Of a DNA stretch of 27,500 nucleotides, positions 1 to 8,890 are shown piece after piece. Position 1 is the first letter of the stretch; each line of letters begins with the position of its first letter. The position numbers and the translations under genes are program-made. The notes beneath the pieces are model-generated. The model was not told the origin of the DNA. It made no database searches and worked only from the letters and a program-made list of their open reading frames with translations. Source of the stretch: Chrysomallon squamiferum (lineage: Eukaryota; Mollusca; Gastropoda; Neomphalida; Peltospiridae); assembly GCA_012295275.1 (NCBI GenBank), contig CM022677.1:27178879-27206378 (forward strand). The letters run 5' to 3'.

Positions 1-112
1 CAAACAGAGGCGGTTTGGTAACAGCGAAACAGTAATTACTAGTGACACAGCTTCCTTCACACGAATTAATTTGTTTCTGGTTTTCAGTCTTTAACTTTAA
101 TTATTAGAGAAC

Positions 113-117
<5 letters not shown>

Positions 118-169
<52 letters not shown>

Positions 170-340
170 TTCTCTTTCTCTCTCTCTCTGTCTAGGTATA
201 TCATTCTATATCTTTATATCTTATTCTTTTTTTATCATTCATCTATCTTTCTATCTTATTCTTTTTTTTTCTTTCGTTCTCTATATGTATCTTTCCATCT
301 CCCTCTCTCAATCCCAAAACTCCCTATCTAACACACACTC
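118..340 (+). repeat. (CT)n microsatellite and degenerate pyrimidine tract
   Basis: A nearly pure CT run occupies about 118-190. It passes into degenerate TCTATC/TCTT text up to about 340. The bases before it (1-117) are ordinary AT-rich sequence in which I see no gene or motif. Confidence 0.95.
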
Positions 341-749
341 ATACACACATACACAAATAATAATAACAACAACAAGTGTCCTGTTTTCTTAGTTTGCTGC
401 TGAAAGCTTTTCTACAACAACTAATACTACTACAGCTAATGCTACTACTGTATTATTTTTATTACTACTGTTGATATTATAACTTCTGCATCTACTACTA
501 CCACCACAGTTTTGTTAATAAAATTTTTATCTTTTAGGTACGAATATTATATTTATCACGATCATCAAATCAAAATATGGACTTGAATGATTATATCTGT
601 ACCTAAATATACAGAGTTCATGCAGAATGTTTTCTTTTTAAATACCTTTTATGCTTTTGAATCTTTTCTTTATTATTATTATTATTTTTTTATTAACTGT
701 TCTATTTATTATATTTTGAAAAAAAATAAAACTAATTAATTTATTTATA

Positions 750-812
<63 letters not shown>
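340..812 (+). repeat. Mixed trinucleotide-rich DNA ending in (TTA)n
   Basis: CA-rich text gives way to AAT/AAC and CTA/ACT trinucleotides (about 350-520). A short unique AT-rich stretch follows (520-660). A pure TTA run covers about 754-811. No coding signal is visible: open frames here are poly-Asn or poly-Ile readings of the repeat. Confidence 0.9.
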
Positions 813-814
<2 letters not shown>

Positions 815-883
815 AGAAAGAAAAGAATCAAGAAAAAAAATCGAAAATTGTAAACAAAAAAACAAAAAATAATTAAAAGTAAA

Positions 884-919
<36 letters not shown>

Positions 920-1000
920 ACAGAAAGAAAATATCTAAAATTTTAAAAAAAAAAAAATCGAAAATTGTAAACAAAAAAATAATTAAAAAAGTAAAATTAT
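811..1000 (+). repeat. Two-copy tandem duplication bordering (TTA)n
   Basis: TAACAGAAAGAAAA occurs at 811 and 918, TCGAAAATTGTAAACAAA at 841 and 958, and GTAAAATTAT at 879 and 991. The three anchors keep order at offsets of 107, 117 and 112 bases. The block was therefore duplicated together with its (TTA)n partner, and the copies then diverged by indels in the A runs. Confidence 0.85.
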
Positions 1001-1013
1001 ATATTTCCGACCT

Positions 1014-1300
1014 GCTCCTGATTTCGAAATCGACATGTTCCAAATTAAACCGGTCGCGTTACGTTTCGCCGGGCAGAAGCGAAGTTAATTGGAAGAATTC
1101 CGCAACCCGATGCGTTCTGCGCTCGGCTGCGGCGCGTGCCCAGCGCGTGCTCGAGTCGAGAAGTTCAAGCGATTTAAAATGATGCGTTAACGGAATCAAA
1201 CGTGGCACCGACGCCAGGGTATTTAACTCTAAATTACCTGAGTAATTTATTTCTGCCTACAGATGGCGGTTTAGCTCTGTGGCCCATCGCAAATAAATTA
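1014..1300. promoter_or_regulatory. CpG-dense island with YY1-like site and homeodomain-type inverted repeat
   Basis: About 27 CpG dinucleotides fall within roughly 200 bases (1014-1216), in a window that otherwise almost lacks them. Downstream there is a perfect inverted repeat, TAAATTAC (1230-1237), 4-base spacer, GTAATTTA (1242-1249), made of homeodomain-like TAATT cores. Next comes AGATGGCGG at 1261-1269, close to the YY1 consensus. The string ending CTGCCTACAG just before 1261 also resembles a splice acceptor, but an in-frame exon is not convincing. This is best read as a regulatory island or an unannotated promoter or first-exon region. Confidence 0.5.
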
Positions 1301-1305
1301 CTTTA

Positions 1306-1307
<2 letters not shown>

Positions 1308-1342
<35 letters not shown>
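1308..1342 (+). repeat. Poly-T tract, 35 bases
   Basis: Uninterrupted T run at the 3' edge of the CpG island. It could be a reverse-oriented retroposon tail or a mononucleotide expansion. No target-site duplication was recognised. Confidence 0.95.
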
Positions 1343-1345
<3 letters not shown>

Positions 1346-1379
1346 CAGACGCACACACATTGTATCTATCTAAACTATC

Positions 1380-1395
1380 GTAGATAAATAGATAA

Positions 1396-1438
<43 letters not shown>

Positions 1439-1485
1439 CACACATAAACATATTCACACACACATAAACATGTACACAAAACATG

Positions 1486-1521
<36 letters not shown>

Positions 1522-1555
1522 CAGACACTTAAACACACACACCCGCACACACAAA
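1380..1555 (+). repeat. Compound microsatellite (TA)n, (CA)n, (GATA)n
   Basis: A TA run spans about 1401-1431. CACACA blocks with ATAAACAT spacers follow, then GATA/AGAT repeats (about 1486-1520) and more CA. Open frames here on the minus strand read as YIYIYI and SIYLSI repeats and are artefacts. Confidence 0.95.
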
Positions 1556-1878
1556 CCATTCCCAAAGAACCGCATCAAAATTAGGGGCGTAGTCTGGAAC
1601 AGGAAATGAACTAACTGGTCTCTGTAGATATTTGATCCAGCGAGCTGTTACTTTTTACTCAGTGACCTTCGACCCCACTCTAGGATGTCAGTGTTAAATA
1701 TGAAATATCTGTCGTATTTTTACATAAATACTTTCTGCGTGGGCGCCATTTTTTTTTTTAATTTTTTTTTTTTTTTTTTTTTTTTTTTCTTTCTTTAACC
1801 TGACAACTATGTTGGTTATAAATAAAATAAAATCACTTATCTATGTAACAGAAGTTTTAAATAACTATGTTCACAAAA

Positions 1879-1911
<33 letters not shown>

Positions 1912-2250
1912 ATTTCCGTTCAAATCGATAACATCAAACGGTTAAAAATAACTACTACCAAAAAACATTGGACTTTTTTTTTTTTCTTTTTTCTTTTAAT
2001 GAAAACTGATTTTTTTTTCTTCGGTAAATTATATCAAATAAACAATCTAAATCATCATTTTTATTCCTGAAAAGATGAAAATCGACAACATAATCTGATA
2101 CTGGATTACTTCCACAAAATATATTTCTGATATTTTCATTCACTAAGGAAAAACTATCTATGTAATAGGTCATATCTATGACGTTGATCTCAGTAAACTA
2201 TCTGTCGAAACAAAACGATCAATACTTACAATAATAAAGAAACAATAATA
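1556..2250. other. AT-rich unique DNA with poly-T and a short (CA)n(TA)n
   Basis: No gene seen. TGACCTTCGACCC at 1663-1675 is an imperfect DR1 nuclear-receptor word. Poly-T blocks cover about 1749-1788, preceded by GGCGCCATTTT. A short CA then TA run lies at about 1878-1911. The remainder (1912-2250) is ordinary AT-rich sequence. Confidence 0.7.
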
Positions 2251-2254
2251 AAAT

Positions 2255-2420
2255 TTATTAATAATAACAACAACAACAACAGTAATAAAAAAAAAATGAA
2301 ATGTATTTGTTAACTTGTATATTTTTGTTGGTACAAAAAGTAAATTTTAAAAATATACATTCATACATACATACATACATAATTACATACATATATACAT
2401 AAATACATACATACATACAT
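2255..2420 (+). repeat. (AAT/AAC)n and (CATA)n microsatellites
   Basis: ATAATAACAACAACAACA near 2261-2282, then CATACATACATA tetranucleotides in two blocks (about 2358-2385 and 2400-2420). Confidence 0.9.
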
Positions 2421-2518
2421 AGACAGATAGAACTTACCAAATAATTTAAAATGGGTAAAATAATCGATATTACGATACCTTTATCATTAACGCCATTTTT
2501 TTTTTTTTTTTTTTTTTT

Positions 2519-2564
2519 GACGTTTCATAGTAAGCACTGTTGACGTCATATCATTGTGACGTCA
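2519..2564. promoter_or_regulatory. Tandem CRE sites (CREB/ATF type)
   Basis: Two full palindromic CREs, TGACGTCA, occur at 2541-2548 and 2557-2564. Their starts are exactly 16 bases apart on the same face. A related TGACGTTT starts at 2519, directly after a poly-T run. TGACGTCA is the established CREB/ATF consensus. Two perfect copies this close in CpG-poor AT-rich DNA are unlikely by chance, so a cAMP-responsive or bZIP-bound element is a reasonable inference. Confidence 0.5.
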
Positions 2565-3144
2565 TCAGAATTAAGTAAGTTTACTGCGGTATTTACTCAT
2601 TTCATGCTTCAAAAAAAATCATTCATTAATTAACACATGAAGTATTTGTTATTTTGATTTTGCGAAATGAACTGGAAATAACGATAATTAATAATAATCA
2701 GAGTTACTTCCAGGCTGCACGGTAAGAAGAAAGATATATTTACTCGTTTCGTAAAGTACAAGTTTCTGTAAACAGAAATTAATTATTACTGTGTAAGATT
2801 AATTTACCTCTTTTTTTCTTTTAACTTTACCATTTTTAGGTTTGTCTGCTTGTTTTTTTTCTTTTTTTTCCACATCCAAAATTTCAACAAACTGCTTTGA
2901 AATATTTCAAAATAAAAGGAATTTGTCTACCATCTGTCTGTCTTTCTTTTTCTGTCTGTCTGTTCTTTGTCTCTCTATCTCTCTCTCTCTCTTTTCGTCC
3001 ATCCATCTTTATCTTTTTCTTTCTATTTGTCTCTCTATAACTAGTCCAGGCAAATAATAATAATAATAATAATATAGAACTAATAAGGAAAGGGTTACAC
3101 ACTTCTACTATTACAATTACTGTGATTAATATTAACTGTTATAA

Positions 3145-3146
<2 letters not shown>
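2565..3146. other. AT-rich unique DNA with pyrimidine-rich stretch
   Basis: 2565-2850 is ordinary AT-rich sequence without recognised features. 2850-3045 is T/C rich (TCTG, CTCT, TTTC words). A short (ATA)n lies at about 3055-3073. No coding signal on either strand. Confidence 0.7.

Positions 3147-3229
<83 letters not shown>
3147..3229 (+). repeat. (CT)n array, about 40 units
   Basis: Uninterrupted CT dinucleotide run. It lies in opposite orientation to the AG array at 3422, with about 190 bases between. Confidence 0.97.
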
Positions 3230-3232
<3 letters not shown>

Positions 3233-3308
3233 AAACAGAATGTTTCAAATGGTTGACATGTGTTTTTTCTTCTCTTACTACTAACCAACTGACATATCTG
3301 AAGTGTGG

Positions 3309-3355
3309 TCAAGTGGACACATGCAGGTTAAACCAAACGATAAACTGCTCAAGTG
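3309..3355 (+). promoter_or_regulatory. Pair of NK2-type TCAAGTG words
   Basis: TCAAGTG occurs at 3309-3315 and again at 3349-3355, exactly 40 bases apart on the same strand. TYAAGTG is the NK2-class homeodomain consensus. The pair is suggestive only: a 7-base word occurs by chance at this scale. Confidence 0.25.
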
Positions 3356-3418
3356 ATTAATATTATAATTACTGAGAATTGCAGAATACAGAAGCAAAGT
3401 CTAGTAATCTGTGCTTCA

Positions 3419-3421
<3 letters not shown>

Positions 3422-3494
<73 letters not shown>

Positions 3495-3605
3495 AGAAGA
3501 AGAAGAAGAAGAAGAAGAAGAAGAAGAAGAAGACAGGGGAACAGAGAGAGGAGAGAAAAGAAACAGAAAAAGAAGACAAAAAGAAGAGAAAGAGAAACAG
3601 AGTAG
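3422..3605 (+). repeat. (AG)n then (AAG)n polypurine array
   Basis: About 35 AG units (3422-3491) are followed directly by about 14 AAG units (to about 3532). A degenerate purine tail follows to about 3605. The whole strand is purine for more than 100 bases, a classical H-DNA (triplex) geometry. Confidence 0.97.
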
Positions 3606-3765
3606 AAAATATTATAAATGTGTATTTAGAAAACTGACACAATATAAATTGCATCACATCATCAGATGATCAGTTCTAAGCCTGAGATGTGTATGTAAAA
3701 CTATTACAGTCACAATCAATAAACAAAATAAAATCTGAAACTAAGAAATACTCTGATAGCAGAAT

Positions 3766-3768
<3 letters not shown>

Positions 3769-3850
<82 letters not shown>
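3769..3850 (+). repeat. (CT)n array, about 41 units
   Basis: Pure CT run. It is opposed to the AG array at 3422 and is the third member of a CT/AG/CT series within 700 bases. A short (AAAC)n(AAAT)n lies downstream at about 3953-3988. Confidence 0.97.
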
Positions 3851-3854
<4 letters not shown>

Positions 3855-3999
3855 TCCAGGTGGACCCCTCTCTTAAACACTCCCCCACCTATAGACCACC
3901 ACCCCACCTCAATACACAGATACTCCATACCTATCTTTTCACCTGTAATAACAAAACAAAACAAACAAACAAACAAATAAATAAATAATAACGTACACC

Positions 4000-4250
4000 T
4001 GTCTGACATGAAAATCTGATCTGTCTGTTACTGGCAGTTTGAGAACAGTCTTGCTGTTGTTAACAGTCAGTTAAAGATTTAGTTCACAGCCCTCAGGGTC
4101 AGCAGAACGAGAGAAATCAATATTAAACAGATCTTAGCAAGCTCTGTCTCCAATCACAAAGAAAACTGTGCACTCCCCTGATGGCCACATTGTCATCACG
4201 ATGCTGTGAATGTGACCTTTGACCTTTTCCTAACAACTTCTTACGTAAAA
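4000..4250. promoter_or_regulatory. Candidate enhancer: perfect DR1 plus PAR-bZIP/C/EBP palindrome
   Basis: TGACCT-T-TGACCT (4213-4225) is a perfect DR1 on the minus strand (AGGTCA-A-AGGTCA), the consensus of HNF4, COUP-TF and RXR/PPAR-type nuclear receptors. TTACGTAA (4241-4248), a perfect PAR-bZIP or C/EBP palindrome, lies 15 bases further on. The 200 bases upstream are unique sequence with a further GGGTCA half-site near 4097. HNF4 and C/EBP/PAR-bZIP pairing is known from metabolic enhancers. Function here is inference. Confidence 0.45.
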
Positions 4251-4320
4251 ACATTTTTTATTTATAAATATTCAATTTTTTATATTTTTTTATTGTAACA
4301 ACCTCAACAAAGCTTTTCTT

Positions 4321-4404
4321 CCAGTTTTCATTGTAATTATTCCAGTTTTCATTGTAATTATTCCTGTTTTCATTGTAATTATTCCAGTTTTCATTAGAGC
4401 TATT
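4321..4404 (+). repeat. 21-bp minisatellite, four copies
   Basis: Four consecutive 21-base units start at 4321, 4342, 4363 and 4384. Each begins CCWGTTTTCATT and ends in TATT. The first two are identical, the third has one change, and the fourth diverges in its second half. Confidence 0.95.
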
Positions 4405-4515
4405 CTATTTGTATTTGTAACTATATCATTATTTTCCTCACTGTTCAAAAATTAGTTAAACCGTTATTCCATTTATTGCAATGTTCCATCTTTCCGAAAT
4501 CTGTTCCTTTTTCTA

Positions 4516-4632
4516 GAACTGGTCTAGTACAGAACTGTTTTATTTTTCTTCAATCTTTTCCATGTATTGAACTGTTTAATTGTGGAACTGTTACAATTTA
4601 GAACTGTTCTACTGTGGAAGTGTTTCATAACA
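4516..4632 (+). repeat. Degenerate 16-bp tandem repeat keyed on GAACTGTT
   Basis: GAACTGGT starts at 4516 and GAACTGTT at 4532. After a 37-base step, GAACTGTT recurs at 4569, 4585 and 4601, and GAAGTGTT at 4617, all 16 bases apart. GAATTTCT at 4633 may be a further decayed unit. The second half of each unit is variable. Confidence 0.75.
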
Positions 4633-4639
4633 GAATTTC

Positions 4640-5020
4640 TATTTTTAAGAAATCTTACCAGGATAAAACTGTTCTATTCTTCACATTTTAATCATGTCAT
4701 GTAATAAAAATAATAAATAATTATGATAATAAAAAGAAAAGAAACACTATTCTTTCAGTGTAGAAAAAATTCAGTTTTTCTAAACAATATTCAAGCAGAG
4801 ATATGAGATGCTTTCAGTTAGCTGTTTAATTTATCATCTATTGTAGAATGTGGTAAATGCACAACTAACTAGTCTTTGTTACCACATTTGTAAGAAAGGG
4901 TCAGAATGTGTGGGTGTGTCTGTCTGTCTGTCTGTCTGTGTGTGTGAGATGCTTCTGTATGTCTGAGTTTGTTCTTAAGTAGGTCTGATAATACAAGTAG
5001 ATTTGTAAGCTGGGTATCAT
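4640..5020. other. AT-rich DNA with (TCTG)n
   Basis: No gene seen. A TCTG tetranucleotide block lies at about 4917-4940 and merges into a short GT run. Confidence 0.75.
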
Positions 5021-5117
5021 ACACACACACACTCACATACATACATGTATGGATATATGCTAGTGTCTGTAGATGTATGATATACCCATCTTTTTTTGCT
5101 GTGTATATGTATATATG

Positions 5118-5155
<38 letters not shown>
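5020..5155 (+). repeat. (CA)n / ATGT-rich / (GT)n microsatellites
   Basis: A short CA run near 5020-5032 is followed by ATGTATGT/ATAT text. A pure GT run of about 16 units covers 5122-5154. 5155-5400 is AT-rich with an A/G-rich patch near 5238-5262. Confidence 0.93.
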
Positions 5156-5157
<2 letters not shown>

Positions 5158-5408
5158 ATGTTTATGGATATATATACAGTTGTGGTGTACATATCAATGT
5201 ATGTGTACTCTATCTGTATTACTGCAGCACAGCAGAACAAAAAAAAAGAAAAGAAAAGAAGTTAAAATTGTTTATTTATAGAAGAGATTTATCTGATTGT
5301 TTCTACAAGTTGAAATCCCTGGTTTTGAAGTCACACACTGAACTAATTATGTGAGAACTGATAGGGCAAACATAGGGGAGGGTTCCTCTTATTTTCTTTT
5401 TCTTATTC

Positions 5409-5646
5409 TGTATTTATTAGTTGTAGTAGTTGTTGTTGTTGTCATTGTTGTTATAATAGTAGCAGTATTAGTAGTTGACTAACAGTGGTAGTAATGTAAA
5501 TAATAATATGTAAATAATAATTATAATTATAATAATAATAATAACAAGAACAATAACATTAATAACAGTAATAATAATGATGATGATGATGATGATAACA
5601 CTAATGATAAATATACAGCTGAATGGTGTAAGTAATAATAATAGTA

Positions 5647-5681
<35 letters not shown>

Positions 5682-5789
5682 TAACAGAATAACAACAACA
5701 ATAACAATATAAATAATAATAATAGTATAAATAATAATTATAATAATAATACAAAATAATAATGATGATGATGATAAGAATAACAACAG

Positions 5790-5820
<31 letters not shown>

Positions 5821-5905
5821 GAATAACAACAATAATAATATAAATAATAATAATAATAGTATAAATAATAATAATAATAATAATAATAACAATAATAATA
5901 AACTG
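5409..5905 (+). repeat. Trinucleotide field with a ~134-bp tandem duplication
   Basis: The field contains GTA/GTT, AAT, ATG and AAC trinucleotides. ATAACAGAATAACAACA occurs at 5681 and 5815. Each copy is followed by ATATAAATAATAATAAT then AGTATAAATAATAAT, so an ordered series of microsatellite types was duplicated as one unit of about 134 bases. Minus-strand open frames here (poly-Leu/Ile/Tyr) are repeat readings. Confidence 0.85.
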
Positions 5906-6300
5906 CAGCTTTATCTCAATGATACTTTCCAAACAACTAAATGCCATAGATTATCAATTAAAGAACTGCATTGTGTACAGATTGCTTTAAAATAATTCTA
6001 GCTTTATCCTATTTCACTGATACCTTTTAGAACTATCTCAAAGTTTTCACGATTACCTAATACATAGACAATTCTTTAAGAGACGACATGAAAATTATTC
6101 TTTTTCTAGAAATTTTTCAAACAGCGAATTTATAATAAAACACCAAGGAAGAGGCACTGACTGAAAGTATTCTTTTTAAAAAATAAATAAATTAAATTAA
6201 TTATAAACTCTCAGTTTCCTCTGAAGGATATTTTTCAAAGAACTATAACTTTGAGACAGAGAAGTTTATCCTGACAGAAATACATACACACACTCATATC
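5905..6300. other. AT-rich DNA with decayed copies of the CTAATTTT-type motif
   Basis: Words such as GATACTTTCCAAACAACTAA (near 5921), GATACCTTTTAGAACTA (near 6019) and GATATTTTTCAAAGAACTA (near 6228) are spaced through the segment. They resemble the array described at 6896-9030. No gene seen. Confidence 0.4.
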
Positions 6301-6303
6301 ATG

Positions 6304-6388
6304 ATCCTTGTTATTAATCTTATTATTGCTGTTATTATTGTTATTATTGCTGTTATTGTAGTTATTCTTGTTCTTGTTTTTGTTTTTG

Positions 6389-6428
<40 letters not shown>

Positions 6429-6525
6429 CATTGATATTAGTATTACTATTGTTACTACTGTTGTTGTTTTTATTAGTTAGTATTGTTGTTGTTGCTGTTG
6501 TTGTTGTTGCTGTTATCATCACCAT
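6304..6525 (+). repeat. (TTA)n/(TTG)n/(TTC)n trinucleotide field
   Basis: TTATTG, TTCTTG and TTTTTG words surround a pure TTA run (about 6392-6428). GTTGTT/GCTGTT words follow to about 6520. The minus strand reads as poly-Asn with Ser and Thr, which is not a gene. Confidence 0.92.
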
Positions 6526-6743
6526 AATCTAACAAATTTACTTTAACAGAAATTCCTGTAGTAAAATTTTTTTTATATAAATCTTATCTCATCATAACAA
6601 TATCTTCCAAACAACTAAACATAATAAACACACACCATCATCTAATGAACACACCTCAACCAAGAACATTAGAAGTAAAAAAAAAAAAAATCAACAACAG
6701 TAAAGCTATTTCTTCTTCATTTTCCATTTTAAAAACTGCATCC

Positions 6744-6826
6744 TGCAGGCAGGGCAGCTCTGTAAAAATCGATGTAGTGTTTTACCAAAAGCCAGGTGTG
6801 TGTGTTATGGAAGGGCCCTGCCTGTA
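6744..6826 (+). other. Inverted repeat with nested hairpin
   Basis: CAGGCAGGGC (6746-6755) is exactly complementary to GCCCTGCCTG (6815-6824). One wobble and one A-T pair can extend the stem outward. Inside, GTAAAA (6762-6767) can pair with TTTTAC (6780-6785). The arms are GC-rich in an AT-rich setting. This could be a structured RNA or chance; the 59-base interior is longer than a usual miRNA precursor loop. Confidence 0.3.
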
Positions 6827-7377
6827 ACAGAAGCTGGGTATTTAGAGGTAGTTAACTTACGAGTAGTATTAGCCTGTTTTTCTAATTGTCAAACACATGC
6901 TGCTTTCTGCTAAACCAATTCTGGCTGTGTTTTAAGGTCGTCTTCTGGCATTTTACAGAACATGTGGTGATCATTTAAGAAAACTAAATTTAACTGGTGT
7001 GGTTTATTTTTGAAAAGAATTTAGAAAAATAAAATGTGCTGATTTTCAGATTATAATCTGTATTGTTTTTATGGTGTGGTTTTTTTGTTTTTTTTTTTTT
7101 TTTTTTTTCCAAATTTCCTGGTTGTGCTTCTTTAAACATCAGTTTGCATAAAACTGGATTTTTAAACAAATTAAATAAATAAAACAATTAAACCAAAACA
7201 GAACAAGTTATGCAGGTCTGTTAGTAAAAACATTTGATTTGCAGAAATCTTTTCTGCAATGCTAATCGATGTGTGTCTGTTTTAATTACATATACATGTG
7301 TTTAGAAAGTATTTTTAAGACATTAATTTGGAGCAAAAATATTTCTTACCAAATAGTTTTTAAAAAATATATTAATA

Positions 7378-7379
7378 AA

Positions 7380-7419
<40 letters not shown>

Positions 7420-7445
7420 GAAATAAATAAATAAATAAATAAAAA
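7378..7445 (+). repeat. (AAT)n then (AAAT)n
   Basis: An ATA/AAT run covers about 7378-7418 and AAATAAAT tetranucleotides continue to about 7445. A related (ATTT)n block lies at about 7570-7626. Confidence 0.93.
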
Positions 7446-8199
7446 TAATTAAGAAAGCAAATAAGTTAATAAAACATATATAAAAAAAAACGATCTGCTG
7501 CTTTCCAAAGAACTAGGTTTATTTATGTTTAAAGATTAAGGTTGTATACATTTCCTGAAACAGTTTCAATTAATTAATTAATTTATTTATTTATCTATTT
7601 ACTTATTTATGTATTTATTTATTTATCCTGCTCTCTGGAGAACAAGGTTTGAACTTGTTTTAAGGATGTATTTTTTTGTTTTACAAGTTTCTAAAAAAAA
7701 AAAAAAAAAAATTTAATGTTAGTGGTTTTATTTATTTATTTATCTCTGCTACTTTCTAGAAAACTTATTTAACTTTTGTATTTAAACTCATTTGCTATTT
7801 ATTATTTTTTTTTTTTTTTTTTACTCACTTTATGCTGTTTTCCACAAAACCAATCTTTGTTACATTATTACAATTATATTTTGGCAAAATAGCCACAATG
7901 ATTTCCATGAAGCTAACTTTTTGTTAGTGTTTTTATAATTGTCTATTTGTTTTATGTTTTCTGGAAATCAGTTTTCATTAAGGTTTTCAGTAAGACTTAT
8001 ACTATTTTCTGGAAAACTAATTTTGATTTTAAAACCATCTGGTTGAGATTTATTAAGCACATGCTGGTTTCTACACAACTAATTTTATTTAGTTTTATGG
8101 AATCTGATGAAAAACAAGCACTGTTTTCTAATAAACTAATTTTAATTTGATTTTTCACATCAGATATTATAAATTTGATTTTCTCTTTTTTATTTTACT

Positions 8200-8201
<2 letters not shown>

Positions 8202-8248
<47 letters not shown>
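8202..8248 (+). repeat. Poly-T tract, 47 bases
   Basis: The longest mononucleotide run in the window, followed by further T-rich DNA to 8277. Many other T runs (for example 2498-2518, 7088-7108, 9147-9167) share this orientation. Confidence 0.95.
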
Positions 8249-8249
<1 letters not shown>

Positions 8250-8599
8250 TTAGGTTTTTTTTTTCTTTTTTTTTTTCAGAATTCAAACTGACTTCAAAAA
8301 ATAATTTTTAATTCCCTTATTTATTTTTAAAACTGACTAATTATTATTTGCGAAAATGTATCTTATTTTCTGGAAACTAATTTTGTTCAAGATTTTCTTT
8401 TCTTTTTTCGTAATGTTCTTTGCCAAGCATAAGCTATTTTCTAAAAAAAAAACTAATTTTGATTAGATACTTTTTATGATTTCAAAAATAAAATGATTAG
8501 TTCAAGAAATCTATTTGTGATTAAATTTTATATTTATTATTTTTTTTTTTTTTAATATCCATTATTAATACATTACAAACATTTTTAAATTAAATCAGA

Positions 8600-8890
8600 T
8601 CAATACTACTACCACTACTACTACTACTATTAATACCAATAATAATTTTAAAAAAGGTTTTATTACTTACTACAACAGATACAACAGTACATTACCATGC
8701 TATAATTACTACAACTACAACAAAACATACAATTACAAGCGCAGCTGTTACAACTACTACTACTAATACAACTGCAACACTTAGTGATGAAAATAATTAT
8801 TTTTACTACAAGAATAACTAAATGGAACTAAAGCTGAAAGTACAACATCAGCAACAGCAATTACTATTACAACTACAACAAGCAGCTTTA
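8600..8890 (+). repeat. Degenerate ACT/ACA trinucleotide field
   Basis: ACTACTACC, ACAACTACAACA and ACTACTACTAATAC words with heavy interruption. No coding meaning. Confidence 0.8.

Noticed and set aside
1202-1387. Possible exon after the acceptor-like CTGCCTACAG near 1260
   Set aside because: The frame enters poly-T within about 16 codons, and no donor or conserved motif was found.
3349-3657. Open frames of 94-102 codons on both strands through the AG/AAG array
   Set aside because: They encode only RERERE, KKKK, SLSLSL or FFFF from dinucleotide and trinucleotide repeats. Open frames on both strands at once are a property of the repeat.
5468-5947. Leu/Ile/Tyr-rich minus-strand frames that look like membrane proteins
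   Set aside because: Direct readings of (AAT)n and (AAC)n repeats. No start context, no constraint, several overlapping frames open at once.
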